In this document: in pieces, positions 1 to 11,696 of the stretch | Layout of the letters: each line of letters starts with the position of its first letter | Numbering within the stretch: the stretch's first letter is position 1 | NCBI GenBank assembly: GCA_951640195.1 | Contig: OX621169.1 | Location: forward strand, 1,302,001 to 1,366,000 | Length of the DNA stretch: 64,000 nucleotides | DNA from: Porpolomopsis calyptriformis | Taxonomy: Eukaryota; Basidiomycota; Agaricomycetes; Agaricales; Hygrophoraceae | Direction of reading: 5' to 3' | Position numbers and translations under genes: made by a program | Notes under the pieces: generated by a model | Database searches by the model: none | Told to the model about the DNA's origin: nothing | Seen by the model: only the letters and a program-made list of their open reading frames with translations

Positions 1-2604
1 GTGTGAAGATCTTTCGGCTACTGCCAGGATGGGGGAGAAAAGCTCGCCAATGTTGCCTACATTGTGTCTAAAGAATGCTCGCATTACGTCTTCATGGTCA
101 CCTTCCCCTCTTTCATTCATATAGGCGTACACAGCCTCATTAAGAATACTGTGAGTGTGACCAGTGCTGCCCCCCAAGTTAGCCACCAGATCCAGACGCA
201 TGCGGGAAACGAGGACGTACGCGAGAACGCAATTATGTTGTAACCATAGCTGATGACATGCATGCAACTTTTCTGCATCTGTGGCTAACCTCTGCCTACA
301 GCTTTGCGACATCTGTAGACCAAAAAAGTCAGAGGCATCGGCAACGTACGAAAGTATGATTACCTTGGTCAATACCGCGTTATCGTTTATAAATTGGATA
401 AGCCACTCAAGTCGCTCCTTCCGCCCCGTTAGCTGCGCTGTGAGGTCATGGTTGCGGTGTACAAGTTCAGTGTCTAAAGAGGACAATGGTTATCAAGATA
501 AAGAAGACACCAATCGTTTATAGAAAGTGACCTGAGTCCAGAATAGCCTGGCTGAGCTGTTCGGCACCTTGCATAAGACTTTCCTCGTCGATTTCGGGTG
601 GAAAACTAAAGTTCAGCGGATTCTGAAATCAAGTTTATTGAGTTAATACCCTTTGGAGATTTTAAATAATAAATTACCTGAGGATTGGACCCATACAGAA
701 CTGCTTGGGTCATGATCGACTTGATGAGATTGGCCCTCCCTGAGCTGTGCAATGTTATGATATGAGAGGGGATTAATGCTAGTACAAGGGAGGCGCACTT
801 GGTATCAAAACTAGCCACTTTGGCAACATCCACATAAATCTTCATCATTGTAGTGGCAGTGAGAACCAAGAGCATGCTCTCGTTCTCGATAACACCAACA
901 CCTAATGTTCTGTCTGCATATGATTCAAGTTCAAGGCGGTCTTGATAGTGTGAGTCTGGTGTCCGGGTTAGTTCCTGTCGCTGTTGTGACTGGGGTAAAT
1001 AACTACCTCTGGCACACAGGGCAACTGTATCTCCGAATTGAACGCTGACTATGGTACCATCCAGAACTAGTCGCAAACGTGGATGCATGGGAGCTCCGGA
1101 GGTCCATGTCTACAATGAAAAATTAATTGATTTTCGCCGTCCAGATGATTAGACGATGATCAAGACTCACGCTCTGATAGGGAACACCGACTACACTCTC
1201 CACCACAAACGATTCTGCGGCACTGGATAAGCGTACCAGAGCGTATAAACGACGAAGAGCACCGATGTCCATTGTAGTCTCTTCCTCGACTCCGGCGTAC
1301 GATAGCAAAATTACCGGGCTCCCTTGGCTGATGTAATAATGTTGGTAGGTAAGGTCTATAGATGAGAGAAGGGGTTGATCACCTTTCCACAGCCAAATCG
1401 ATCAGTTCAAGATCGAGGATGCTATCGTCTGACGATGCAGATGGAAACGCCTCCCTTATGGCAAGTCGGATGATATCCGCTACATCTTCGTCCGTAAGAA
1501 CATTCTCCCATCCCTCAACTGCCATATTCCATTTCTGCAATCTCGTGTCCACGAGTGCCCAAACTTGTTTCCCAAGAGTCGTTTCAGCCCCAAGTGCTAC
1601 TGCACTGACGTTCCCACTTTCTGGTATCAGGGTTGATGATGATGACGACCAGATGCTGGGGAAAAGGCGAGTGAAGGATAGGGACTGATGAGGAGGCGAG
1701 AAGGGATGTATATTGAGGTGGTGTTTGCCACCCGACGAAGTGAGAGTCAACCGGAAAAGGCGTCCTGTACTGGATGACGCAATATACGTTTGAGACTAAA
1801 AGTCCAATTTAAAGGATGGTTAGTCGGTATGTATTCATGCTCACATCTGATCGAACGAGATTCGTGGTAGTCTCCCCCGAAGTGAGACCCAAGGATAACG
1901 ATGAGAAATTATCACCGCCGGATAGACCGTTCCCAATGCTATCCCAAAATCGAACGAACCCGGATGGAGATATTAAGATGAGTCCGGGTTCGCGAGAGGG
2001 ACCGTAAGGGACTAGTCCGTGAAATGGGGGGTTCGCTTGATGTAAGTCCCTGGGACAAGAGAATATATAGCAGGTCGGTATTCCTTTGATGGCCTAAAAA
2101 TATCGTCAATACAACTAGTCGTTGCTTATTCCGGGAAGTCATACCTGAACATACTGCCATACGAGGCACGTCTTGGTTGTAGCGACAAGCGCGAAGCCAG
2201 TCACGGTGTCTATGGCCCCAGTGTAGAATTCGCCGAGGGAATCTGGTGCAAAATAAATCTGACATTACCGCCAGGAGAGAAGGATTCTTACCAGTACTTT
2301 TCAGCACCCGTTTAACCTCTACTGGTAAATGTGCGACAAATGAAACTATAAGCTCGTCCGACTTGGCGAACAGGGTCTCTGCCTTTGATTCCAATTCAGA
2401 ATTGACATCGTCCACGTCCATTCCTGACGGCGAAGACGCGGTGTCTCGAACGACCGAGGGTCGGTCGGACCCGCCAGGTGTAGCCAAACGTGATGATGGT
2501 ATACTGGCCCCGATTTTCGTTTTCCTCAATGCGGTTGGTGGAGAAGCACCTCCAGGACGTCGAAATGTATGTCTCGGGGTGGGAGATGGTGAAAATGTCG
2601 CCAT
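1..2604 (-). CDS. NUP133: Nucleoporin Nup133, 5' part, cut by window edge
   Basis: This is a scaffold nucleoporin of the Y-shaped (Nup84/Nup107) complex of the nuclear pore. Nine exons can be joined without frame breaks: 2604-2292, 2242-2145, 2093-1845, 1795-1383, 1327-1171, 1109-678, 622-532, 473-364, 312-1. The start at 2604 precedes a low-complexity Ser/Pro-rich tail. The N-terminal beta-propeller follows and shows typical family segments such as ELIVSFVAHLPVEVKRVLK, PFHGLVPYGPSREPGLIL and ALVDTRLQKWNMAVEGWE. The exons nearest the edge encode the start of the alpha-helical region (ERLEWLIQFINDN). The C-terminal part lies outside the window. The start codon is 72 bp from that of the divergent PRCC-domain gene, so the two probably share a promoter. 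The family assignment rests on recognised segments, not on a search. Confidence 0.9.
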
Positions 2605-2676
2605 TTTTGTTGGAACGATCGCTGTTGGATGAACGCGCCGAAAACCCAGGTGAACTAAATACGAACAAACAACAGC

Positions 2677-3787
2677 ATGCTCGGCGTCGAAGACTACGGC
2701 AGCGACACTGACAGCGAGAACGAGCCGTCTCCGAACGGTCTTACAGAGAAGACAGCTTCACCCCTCAAACTTCCATTGCCAAAATCCAAGCGAGGACCCA
2801 AAAAAGTTACTATTGGGCTTCCTACATTACCTAGTGGACCAGAAGATGACATCGATGAGAAGCCTCCAGCGAAGAAACCACGGCTTCATTCAGGAACAGG
2901 CTCCTCGCTGATAGGAATGTTGCCTGCCCCGAAGCAGGCGCAGAAGGCCAGGCCGAATACCTCGACCGAAGAAGGGAAAACGGCACATGAAAAGGTCTTC
3001 ACAAAAGTATCCTCTGCACCTCCAGCTAATTTCTTCTCCCTAGGTTCGTATATTCAAACTTGCAGCTTTTTTGTCTCACAATCTCTTCGCAGATTCTGCC
3101 ACTACATCATCTCGCGCGCATTCTGATCCTCAACCTCCACCAACCTTGGGCGTAGGTACCTCATCATCGTCCATTCAGAATGTGCGCCCCGTCTCATCCG
3201 CCCCTGCGGTGGAAGATTTCACACCACCGGAACCGACCCCGACCGATCCATACCCCGGCTACTATCTTCTTCCCTCAGGTTCTTGGGCAGCGTACGATCG
3301 TGACTACTACCAAGCCTTTTATAAAAAATGGCAGAATGAATATAATGCTCACGTTCGTGCTTTGGAGAAAGGAAAAGTGAAAGGGTTCGAAGAGTTGGAG
3401 ACCGTGGGCACACAGAACGTGGATGCAATGGAGGAAATGGAGAAAGCGAAGAAGGAGATACAGGAGAGAGAAGAGAAGAAGGCTGTTACGCACGGTGCCG
3501 GAGGAGGGCTGGCTGCTCCAAAGATGAACATCCAAGTATGTTTGTTGTTTGAGTGATATAGTCCTGAGCTGACGAAAAGCGTGGTAGGGTGCGAAACTGG
3601 GAAACAGAGCGCGCTCGCGGCACCAGTTGACTACACTGTTGACTGAAGCATATCAGAACCGTGAGGCGTTGGAGGAAAAGATTGCTGAAGGGCGGAGGAA
3701 CAGAAAAGAAGCTGGGAATAAGTATGGTAAATCTTTCGTCACTATGTCGGTGGGTGAGCATGCTGATATCGTTTTTTAGGCTTCTAG
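2677..3787 (+). CDS. PRCC C-terminal-domain protein
   Basis: This is a fungal relative of the mammalian PRCC protein (mitotic checkpoint/MAD2B-interacting, splicing-associated). Four exons, 2677-3043, 3093-3535, 3588-3726 and 3780-3787, give 318 residues. The first part is acidic and Pro/Lys-rich and probably disordered. The conserved C-terminal part shows PGYYLLPSGSWAAYDRDYY, then a charged helix, then APKMNIQ joined to a basic segment (NRARSRHQLTTLLTEAYQNR). The last exon is only 8 nt and supplies the final GF and stop. It is transcribed away from NUP133 and is followed by CMR1 on the same strand after 159 bp. The domain is recognised with confidence; the cellular role in fungi is inferred from the animal family. 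Confidence 0.8.
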
Positions 3788-3946
3788 ATTTTGGACCGTG
3801 CTGTCGCTCAAGACATTCAACGACTTATCCTCAGTCTTGCTTGTTCTAGCAGAAGCAATAACTAGACGGTCTAATAGCAGTCATGTGATTTGATACATTG
3901 AGTCATCGCGTGACAAATGCGTGACATTTCGCGTCTTTCCTTTACC

Positions 3947-6169
3947 ATGCGATTGTCAGAGTAGTAAGTATCTGATGTTCTACCACCGTTCCTTTGATCA
4001 AACCTTTGAGCAGCGAACTTGAGCGCGAGGCAAACATCGCGAGGAACCGTGCACTTCTTGAGCAGCTCGAGCTCAAGCAAGCTGTCACCCAACTCGCACT
4101 TCCCACCAAACAGAAGTCGCAGTCCAAGTCCCTAGCCAAACCAATTCAACCCGTCCAGAAGCGGAAACGAGAGAAGGATGAAGTCACTGTTCCCAGAAGA
4201 CAGTCAGCAAGATTGCGAAAAGACTTGGTTGATCCGAACGAAAGCCCATCCAAGAGAAGGAAACGCGAGGCAGAAGAGGAAAAGAAACGAGCCAAGGCAG
4301 AAGAGGAGAGATTGGAGGCAGAAATGCGCCGGAATCAGCCCCGTCATCAGGATATTGACTTAGTCGAGTTGACCGAAGACGCTGACTCCCAAACACTCTC
4401 TAGTTTGACCACCACTCTGCAGACGATCTGCGACGGGGACCAACCTAGGCGCGTTGGCGATCCTGATGCGTTTTCTTTCGACAGTGACAAGAAGGACCAA
4501 GTCGCTGTGGAAGAGCTTCGAAAGAAGCTGCGGAATCTGAAGGTTGTGGCTCGAGCGAAGGTCACAACTAATCGCATCTACAGCGCGGCTTACCACCCAG
4601 AAATCACCAAAGACCTTATATTTTTTGGAGGTCAGCCGAAACTGTAAAAGGTATCCCTCCCACTCACATGTTTCGGTCCCTTTCATTTGGTATAGACAAG
4701 CACGGCCAACTAGGAATCTGGGATGCACAAGCGCCACCAGATGAAGTGGCTGACGAGGACGAGGACGTTACGGCTGTAGAGGACAAGGAAGGTGGAAAGT
4801 ACTGGCGCTTGCAACTCCACTGGCCAGCAACGGCTAAATCCTCTATCTCTTGCATCAAATTTGACCCCACTAACTCCCATAACGTGCGCCCGTTCTTGTT
4901 GTCGCAACCTGTTCATTGATATATTCCCATCCCCTAGGTATACACAAGCTCGTACGATAGAACGATTCGCAGTCTGTCGTTCCCTTCTGGCGTATCACGC
5001 GAGATATTTTCAACGGATGGCGACCTCATCTCCAGCATCGATCTCTCACCCAGCGGTCGCGAGATGTGGCTCTCCGATACCGAAGGCGGGTTGACTCACC
5101 TGGACTTGCGAGAAAACAAATCCAAGGCGAGATCGTACGCCTTGTCCACTAAAAAAATCGGTTCCGTTAGCATAAATCCAATACATCCCTGCATTTTGCT
5201 GACGGCATCAAATGACCGTGTTCTCAAGTAAGAAGTATCGTCAACAGTTTTAATTCCCTTTGCTCTATCTTGGTTTTAGGATATGGGACACCCGGAAGCT
5301 ACAAGCTATTGATGGCGGCGAGTCTGAAGCTATGCTCCTTACACCACCCCCATCTTCACCGGGACCAGTCGCCGATTCGGAAGATGCCATCAAGGATACA
5401 ATGGGATTCGACCAAGAAACAGTGCAAGAATTTATTGGGTCGAAACGAGGGAAAGGGAGCTTACGCGGTGAATGGCGGCACGACCAGTCTGTAAGCTCGG
5501 CTTACTGGGATCCTCGCGGCCGAAGTATTGTAAGCACAAGTTATGACAATAGCCTTCGACGTGAGTGTTCTTCAAAGTCCTACACTTTGACAGTTTCTCT
5601 AAATTTATTATAAACAGTTTGGGACATCCATGGCAATCCGTTTGAAAGAATGGATCCATTACGTTCGTTTAGGCCTTTCAGCCGTATTCATCACAACTGC
5701 CAAACCGTCTGTGTCTTTGATCGATACAAATCAGAATTGCTGACCTGATTCCTCTCTTAGGGCAAATGGTTAACGATTTTGCGTGCACAATGGACACCGA
5801 ATCCCGATGTCTACCCTCATTTTACTGTAAGGATCTACGATCTAATCACACACATGACTGACATTTACGAATATGCCCCCGTTCAGATTGGTAACATGGA
5901 CCATTCATTGGATGTATTCTCATGCAAGGTACTCCTTACGTTTCTCTGGCACTTTCTAAGTACCTAACCGACCTCTAAGGGTGATGTTATCACACGGCTA
6001 TCGGATCGTCAAAAGTGAGCATACAAAATCACAGCGATGACAGATATTCATGTTCCTTGACAGGATTACCGCGGTCCAGGCCGTCACCTGCTCTCACCCA
6101 AATGTCGTCGAACGAGCGGCGAGTGGAAATGCAAGTGGGCGTTGTGTGTTATGGGCACCCCTGGCGTAA
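3947..6169 (+). CDS. CMR1: WD-repeat DNA damage-binding protein Cmr1/WDR76
   Basis: Cmr1 is a nuclear WD40 protein that binds chromatin and takes part in the replication-stress and DNA-damage response. Ten exons (3947-3963, 4011-4630, 4696-4883, 4938-5227, 5280-5560, 5618-5706, 5761-5826, 5887-5928, 5980-6014, 6064-6169) sum to 577 residues. The first coding exon is only 17 nt; it is chosen because joining it restores the family N-terminus SEYSELEREANIARNRALLE. A basic, coiled-coil-like stretch follows. The propeller contains IYSAAYHPE, YTSSYDRTIRSLSFPSG, IHPCILLTASNDRVLKIWD and the terminal GNASGRCVLWAPLA. Intron 6 starts with an atypical GTCTGT donor, but only that junction gives the expected NCQTGKWLTILRAQW. 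Confidence 0.9.
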
Positions 6170-6422
6170 TCAACACCATAGCTCCGTTTGAATGAACTTT
6201 CATCTATAATGTAAAGTATGTTGCGATTATCCCAATTAGCCTCGTTAAGAGATGTATGGTTAGGGGTGAAAGGGCAATCAGCAGACTTGAAAAGCCACGG
6301 ATCCTGCTGACCAGAGATCTACAGGTGGGAGGACAAGAGGCCCGTTCCTGTCGGCGTACGTATGCAATTCGATCTTTCGATAGCACGCGCAAGTCCCTCA
6401 TCACTGATCCATGAATATCTAG

Positions 6423-7655
6423 TTACAAATACATGTCATCCCAATCATCGTCCGGGGTAGCTGCTACCGCTGGTGCTGAATGTGAAGTATCCGAAGAGGG
6501 TGGCTGACCCACATCCTTCGAGTCGCGATCGGCGCTTCCCATATCTACATCGTCATCGAAGAGGTTTTCCGCAGACAGAGGCGACGGCCTCAGATCAGTG
6601 GAACCCGCTGGTTCCTCCCCCATCGCCTCGTCTTCATCTAATAGGCCCTCTTCCCGTTCATTCCCTTTCCGAGCGGCGTATCTAGCTTTGGGTACGGAAG
6701 TCTGCACGGTCAATGCCGCGGCGCGTTCCTCTTCCTCACGGATAAATGTCTCCAAGTCGATATCGTCGTCTAGAGACGTGTGCTCTAGGTCCGATGCGGA
6801 AGAAGGTGGGCGAGAAGGGACACGTGGAGAGGAAGGTGGGGAGATCGCTCCGGAGGATGGCAGAGAATGGGACGTGATGTGAGAGTCAGTGTTTGCGTCA
6901 TCACCCGAGTTTTCGACGTCATCATCAGATGTTGGGTCCGCGATGTCTTCCACGTCTTGAGGTTTCGCACCGGCAACGATTCCGTGTGCCTCATCGCGCC
7001 AGACACTGAGGGCGACCTGTACCATACCTCTGAGCAGTGGCGAGGAACACGGATAATTCGAGACATACATGCATGCGTCTGGAGTGGCAGAGCTTCTCCA
7101 CACGCTCAATGGTATCTCGGAACTGGGTTTTTGGGAACAACTTATGTGTCCAGAATAGATATATTTGAAGAAGTCGGTTGAGGTCTGATGCCTGTGGCAG
7201 CGTCGGTTTGAATGTGAATGGGGAAGATGAGGACGTGACAGGCGCACCTCATGTCCGTTGCCCTTAGGCTTGAAATTTTTGGTATCTTTGATGAGTTGAG
7301 GAAAACCATCAGGTCCGATCAGTCTCGCTTCGTCCAGCTTGGGGACCTTTCTCCTCGGCTTTCTTTCATCATCATCCTCTTGATCCTTGGATTTGCCTCT
7401 AACATTAATATTATTGGCCGCCGGCATCGACGAGCTACCGGAAGGTACGTGTGGCGACGTGAACGCCATTGGGACGATGTTTTGCGCATGTTCGGCCTCA
7501 GCCTCACGACGAAGCGCGTCGAGGTCAAGGGACGGAGCGAGAGGCTTATAAGAAAGCTCGGGGTCGTTCTCTGCATCCGCGAATATCGCGTCAACAGCGG
7601 GTTCCGCCATCGTTGTAGACGACGTCGCGTTATTGACGTTTGTTGTATCGACCAT
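6423..7655 (-). CDS. CSM3: Replication fork protection component Csm3/Swi3
   Basis: Csm3/Swi3 pairs with Tof1/Swi1 to stabilise stalled replication forks (human TIPIN). Three exons, 7655-7248, 7191-7069 and 7016-6423, give 374 residues if the first ATG is used. The Swi3 domain spans exons 1-3: RRKVPKLDEARLIGPDGFPQ, DTKNFKPKG, then DLNRLLQIYLFWTHKLFPK, DTIERVEKLCHSRRMHVALS. The long C-terminal tail is acidic and Ser-rich and ends in DDDWDDMYL. The first ATG (7655-7653) overlaps the start codon of NTM1 on the other strand; a second in-frame ATG at 7610, followed by AEPAVDAIFAD, may be the true start. Either way the 5' leaders of the two genes must run through each other's coding sequence or be extremely short. 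Confidence 0.87.
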   Translation of the reverse strand: MVDTTNVNNATSSTTMAEPAVDAIFADAENDPELSYKPLAPSLDLDALRREAEAEHAQNIVPMAFTSPHVPSGSSSMPAANNINVRGKSKDQEDDDERKPRRKVPKLDEARLIGPDGFPQLIKDTKNFKPKGNGHEVRLSRPHLPHSHSNRRCHRHQTSTDFFKYIYSGHISCSQKPSSEIPLSVWRSSATPDACMYVSNYPCSSPLLRGMVQVALSVWRDEAHGIVAGAKPQDVEDIADPTSDDDVENSGDDANTDSHITSHSLPSSGAISPPSSPRVPSRPPSSASDLEHTSLDDDIDLETFIREEEERAAALTVQTSVPKARYAARKGNEREEGLLDEDEAMGEEPAGSTDLRPSPLSAENLFDDDVDMGSADRDSKDVGQPPSSDTSHSAPAVAATPDDDWDDMYL

Positions 7656-8737
7656 GTCTGAACCTGATTTGCAAGATGGAATCGAATATTGGGAAAGTCA
7701 GCCAGCCAGCCTTGACGGTGTCCTGGGTATCGTATCGTATCCCTGCTCTGCTCTGCTCAGCAAAACATCAACTCTGACATTTCCGTCTTTTCAAGGTGGT
7801 TTTGGTTCAGGGGTAACGCTCATCCAGCCTTATCGTCCATGACTTGCCAACTCAACGAATCGAAAAGTCCCTCCCAAGGATCGATGCGCTCGGCTCGCGT
7901 CAATTTCTCCTTCACCTCAACCCATATCTCTCCACAGTCCCTTCTGCTATTCGCCCACTCGCCCTCAGCGATCCCGGTACTCCCCGAAGGAGGACCCGCG
8001 CACTGGATGCAGGCGCCGGTATTGGTCGCGTCACATCCGACGTCCTGCTGCACCTCGTCTCCGACGTCGTCGTCCTCGAACCAGTAGCTTCCTTCATTCA
8101 ACAAGCGTACGCACTCGGGTGTTCCAGCTCAAACCCTGAGGATCTTCCCGAAGGGCGTCACACTAGATGGAAAGGGATCCTCGACAAGTCAAAAGGCGTC
8201 ACGTTTCTCCAAGGAGCCCTCCAATCCTTCGACCCCGCCTCGCCCTTCAAAACATCAAAGTACATCGGCTGCGTCGGGCGCGACTCTGCTCGGGAGGATC
8301 TCGAATCCGGTTTTGACGTGATATGGTGTCAGTGGTGCTTAGGTCATTTAAGCGACGACGACCTCATTGCGTTTCTCCGGAGGAGCAAACGCTCATTGCG
8401 TCCCCCCGATGTCGGAACGGAAAAGAGTGTGATCGTTATCAAAGAAAACTTGTGCGCCAATCTCGAAGATGGCCGTCCGAGAACGGTTTTTGATCCACAA
8501 GACTCTAGCTTAACCAGGTCCCTTTTACGTTCATAAACCATTCCTGGATTCTCACTCTTGTTTAGATCTGACAAGGCATGGAAGAAGATTTTTGTCGATG
8601 CCGGTTTAAGATTGGTCCAGGAGCGAGTACAACAGGGGTTTCCCGCATGTTTGTACGAGGTGAAAATGTGAGTTTGGGAGCACTCTGGTGTCTATCGTCT
8701 GGTATTGATATGTTGGTGTAGGTATGCTCTTCGGTGA
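7654..8737 (+). CDS. NTM1: Alpha N-terminal protein methyltransferase 1
   Basis: This enzyme methylates the alpha-amino group of proteins that start with an X-Pro-Lys motif after Met removal (human NTMT1, yeast Tae1), using S-adenosylmethionine. Five exons, 7654-7726, 7796-7812, 7868-8517, 8566-8667 and 8722-8737, give 285 residues. Exon 2 is only 17 nt. The N-terminus has the family helix QDGIEYWESQPASLDGVLGG and then SLPRIDALGSRQFL. The SAM-binding motif I reads RALDAGAGIGRVTSDVLL, and the later DVIWCQWCLGHLSDDDL is the substrate-side motif. The last exon adds only YALR and the stop. It is divergent from CSM3 with overlapping start codons. Confidence 0.9.
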
Positions 8738-8881
8738 TGTTTTGAAAACAATGGTTTCCAAATACCGAGAAACAAAAATGTATATGCGATGCATGGAGGT
8801 ATGATATACGATGCACGGAGGGTAATATATATACGATACAAGCCTTTCTTCCTTTGCATGAACTACGCGGGTGGTACAATA

Positions 8882-10081
8882 CTAATTTCGCCCCCTCACA
8901 TTCTCTTGCCTCGCGCTAGTATCCTGAGCGACAACGGCATCGTTCAAGCCATGTTTTCTCCGCGCGTCCAACATTTTCGCTCTCTCCTTAAGCTTGGGAA
9001 AGGATCCGCGCACGGCACCATCCAACTGGGGCCAAATCTCATCCGACGTCATGCCAGTGAGCGTGATGAGTTTGGAAGAAGGTTGGGAGTGAAAGTACGA
9101 CAGCAAGGGCGACGTAGACTTGTAAAACTGGGTAAGTCTACGCGCGAATATTTCCTAGTTTCCCAAGTTAGGCGGCGACCCAGTAATGTAAGTGAACGTC
9201 GTACAGGATTATCGTCGGGCCGCCTGGTGAGCGGCTCGCCGGTCTCGTCATCGTAACCGTCCATTCTCGGTCGGTTGTACGACATGTTGTAAACACGGCC
9301 GGAGGAGAGATGTACCCAGCGGTCGGATATGCGGCTGAGGATGATCTCATCGGGGACGTCGAGATTGACGATGAGGCTGAGGGGGGTTCCTTGTTCCCTG
9401 CAAAAGGGTTAGCATGCCCATTGGGTGGGTGGGTGTCGGATGGAGTCTACTTCAGATGGGCATCCAGGAGTTCACCCTGGCCTAGCGTTCTCGGGAATCC
9501 GTCCAGGATCCAATGCTGGGAGAAGCGAACAGTTAGGGGGGGGCTGGACAACAAAAAAGGGGCGAGGACACACTCTGTTGTTGACGAGATCAAGTTTACT
9601 AGTGACAACCCTGAGCATGAGTTCGTCAGACAGCAGCCCGCCGTGCGCGACGGTATCCTCGGCCTGTCGCCCGATGTCGGTTCTAAGCAAGACAGTGATG
9701 AGTACCTCTCGACCCTTGGCGATTTCGAGGCTCACTTCTCTGCAATATGCTGCCTCAACATGTCCCCAGTGGACAGAACCAGAATATCATACTTGTTCAC
9801 GAGACGGGCGGACAACGTTCCCTTTCGCGGCAGTGTTACAACGTGATGAGGGGGAGGTGTGTTAGACAAATTACCTTCCCCACCCCGGGTTTCCCGAATA
9901 TCAGCATCCTGAGCACTTTCCCCTTCCCGTCATCCTGGTCGGCTTTGGTACGAAGAGTGTTGAGAAACGGGAGTGCCTTGCGGTTGTGTGCAAAGTGTGT
10001 GAAGGTACGAGCAGGGACTGGCGTGCGTTGAATCAATTGAGCTGGTATTCGAAAGGCGGAGGACATCTGAGAGGAGCACAC
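8882..10081 (-). CDS. ADK2: Mitochondrial GTP:AMP phosphotransferase (adenylate kinase 3 type)
   Basis: It transfers phosphate from GTP to AMP in the mitochondrial matrix. Six exons, 10081-9875, 9821-9736, 9682-9574, 9515-9451, 9397-9205 and 9154-8882, give 310 residues. The N-terminus is rich in Arg and hydroxylated residues, with few acidic ones, as expected for a mitochondrial presequence. The P-loop GKPGVGKGT is split by intron 1. NMP-binding residues lie in STGDMLRQHI, then WILDGFPRTLGQ, and the LID region is SSGRVYNMSYNRPRMDGYDD without zinc cysteines, as in AK3. A second in-frame ATG at 10066 is an alternative start that keeps most of the presequence. The symbol follows the yeast GTP:AMP kinase and is given by analogy. 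Confidence 0.87.
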
Positions 10082-10180
10082 GGAAGATCAGGGGGGAGGG
10101 GGAGGAACACGGGCGTGTGCGGGAGAATGGTGTGATGAGCTTATTAGAGTAGCTGATAAGATAAGATAAGGGGAATTAGC

Positions 10181-11315
10181 CTATGATACAGGCGACGCCT
10201 CCCCTTTTTCAGTCCATCCTATAAGCTCTCTCATGCGTTTCACGTCTACAACACCACTCACATCTCGTCTCGCAGGATCGAGGGCGATACAGATAGCCTC
10301 AGCGACGTGGTCAACGTGTATGGGTGGAATCGTCATTGCGTTGGCCATCGAGTGCAGCGGTGAGGAGGTAGACGGGTCGCGTGTGAATGCCGATCCAATC
10401 GCACGGAGGGTGCTCGAGGGCGTTGGGACGATCGGCGGGATTTTGGAGTGAAGAAATGCGGAAAGGTCGAGGGCGGCGGCGATGGGAGACATTAGCGGTC
10501 GGTGGTGAGCGTGGTACACCAGGCCTTGGGAAGCGTATTCAGTCCGGAAGGCTGATAGAAGAAGTCGTGAAGACGTACTAGGTCTCACATACACTCCTCT
10601 AAAATTGGGTTTGCCGCGCATCATTTCCTCGATTCGCTGTTCCGCTTGGCGTTTCGTATCAATGTAACGCGCGGGTATCAATGGGCGGAAGATGTCTTCT
10701 GCTGAGAGATAGACGAACGGTCTCGGATCGTTTCTGTTTGTTTCTGGAACGGGCGTAGCGGAGAGGAAGGTCTCGCAAACACGCAGCGCTGTAAGAGAAT
10801 GAGTGAATACATTATTGAAGGTGGTCAAAAGGCTCCTGACCCGCGTCCCGATTGATCGCCTCGTAGCTTCCCTCCTCCAGGGGGTTCGATCCCCAGCTGA
10901 GGAGGCCACGGAATAGAGCACCAAGGTTTCCCTCCTTAAGCGCGCTCTTGTACCCGCCGCCCTCCAATAGGGTGCCCAGTGTGTGAACCACCCCACTGAC
11001 GGTGGGCATAATATGCGCATATGTTGCGGGCCGGAGTGCGTCCGCGGTCCGCCAGTCAACCTGAAGAAACTGGTCAGTCTGAAGTCACGGGAGCGGAAAC
11101 AAGCATTTGCATTCGAGACCCATGCTGGGGAGTGTCCTTTTGCGGTTTGGTAGGGCCTTCCGGATGAACTGGGGGAAGAGAGATGAGGTGTTGGCGTGCG
11201 CGGTAAAGAAAGAGGAATACCTAATGCTGGTCACCCCGAATCCTCGGGCAAGCGCGGCCTTGCATACCGCCGAGCCTATGAAGCCATTTCCACCGACGAC
11301 GAGAATTCGGTGCAT
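10181..11315 (-). CDS. COQ11: Atypical SDR of the Coq11/NDUFA9-like family
   Basis: This is a Rossmann-fold NAD(P)-binding protein of the extended/atypical SDR type; the yeast relative Coq11 (YLR290C) associates with the coenzyme Q synthome in mitochondria. Five exons, 11315-11221, 11168-11111, 11060-10841, 10788-10579 and 10524-10181, give 308 residues. The nucleotide-binding motif is ILVVGGNGFIGSAVC at the very N-terminus; HTLGTLLEGGGYK, the YLSAEDIF active-site region and IPPIHVDHVAEAICIALD follow. An upstream in-frame ATG at 11381 would add 22 residues; the inner start is preferred because the Rossmann strand then begins at residue 3. The second intron has an ambiguous donor (GC at 11110-11109 or GT nine bases upstream). 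Confidence 0.8.
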
Positions 11316-11696
11316 CGTCCTCGTCGTCCTCGTCTTAGCAGTGGCGTCAAAGTTTGGCTCAAGAAACCGCTGCATTTGCATGGCACATGATCTTAATAAA
11401 ATATAAAAAATACAACGAAGGTAACGACAGCCGGTGAACGTAGCCAGCGACGTTGAAGGACAGCTGTATCTCTATACCGGGAACAATAGAAGGAAGGGAA
11501 AGGAAACAGCAATTGAATGAAAACAAGGGAGGCGTAAGGGCACATGAACGAGTCAACGGACCATCAGTAAGACCAGCCAGGGTCATACTTTCTATGCCGT
11601 AAACGGCCTGCACCGCTGCACTCCCATAGGACTCGCCCGGGTAGACAGATGGCATCAATGCCTGGAATAAAGAGAAAAGAAGCGATGAAGGATGAT

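Noticed and set aside
9310..9846. A 178-residue open frame on the plus strand
   Set aside because: It lies entirely within exons and introns of the adenylate kinase gene on the minus strand and shows no family features.
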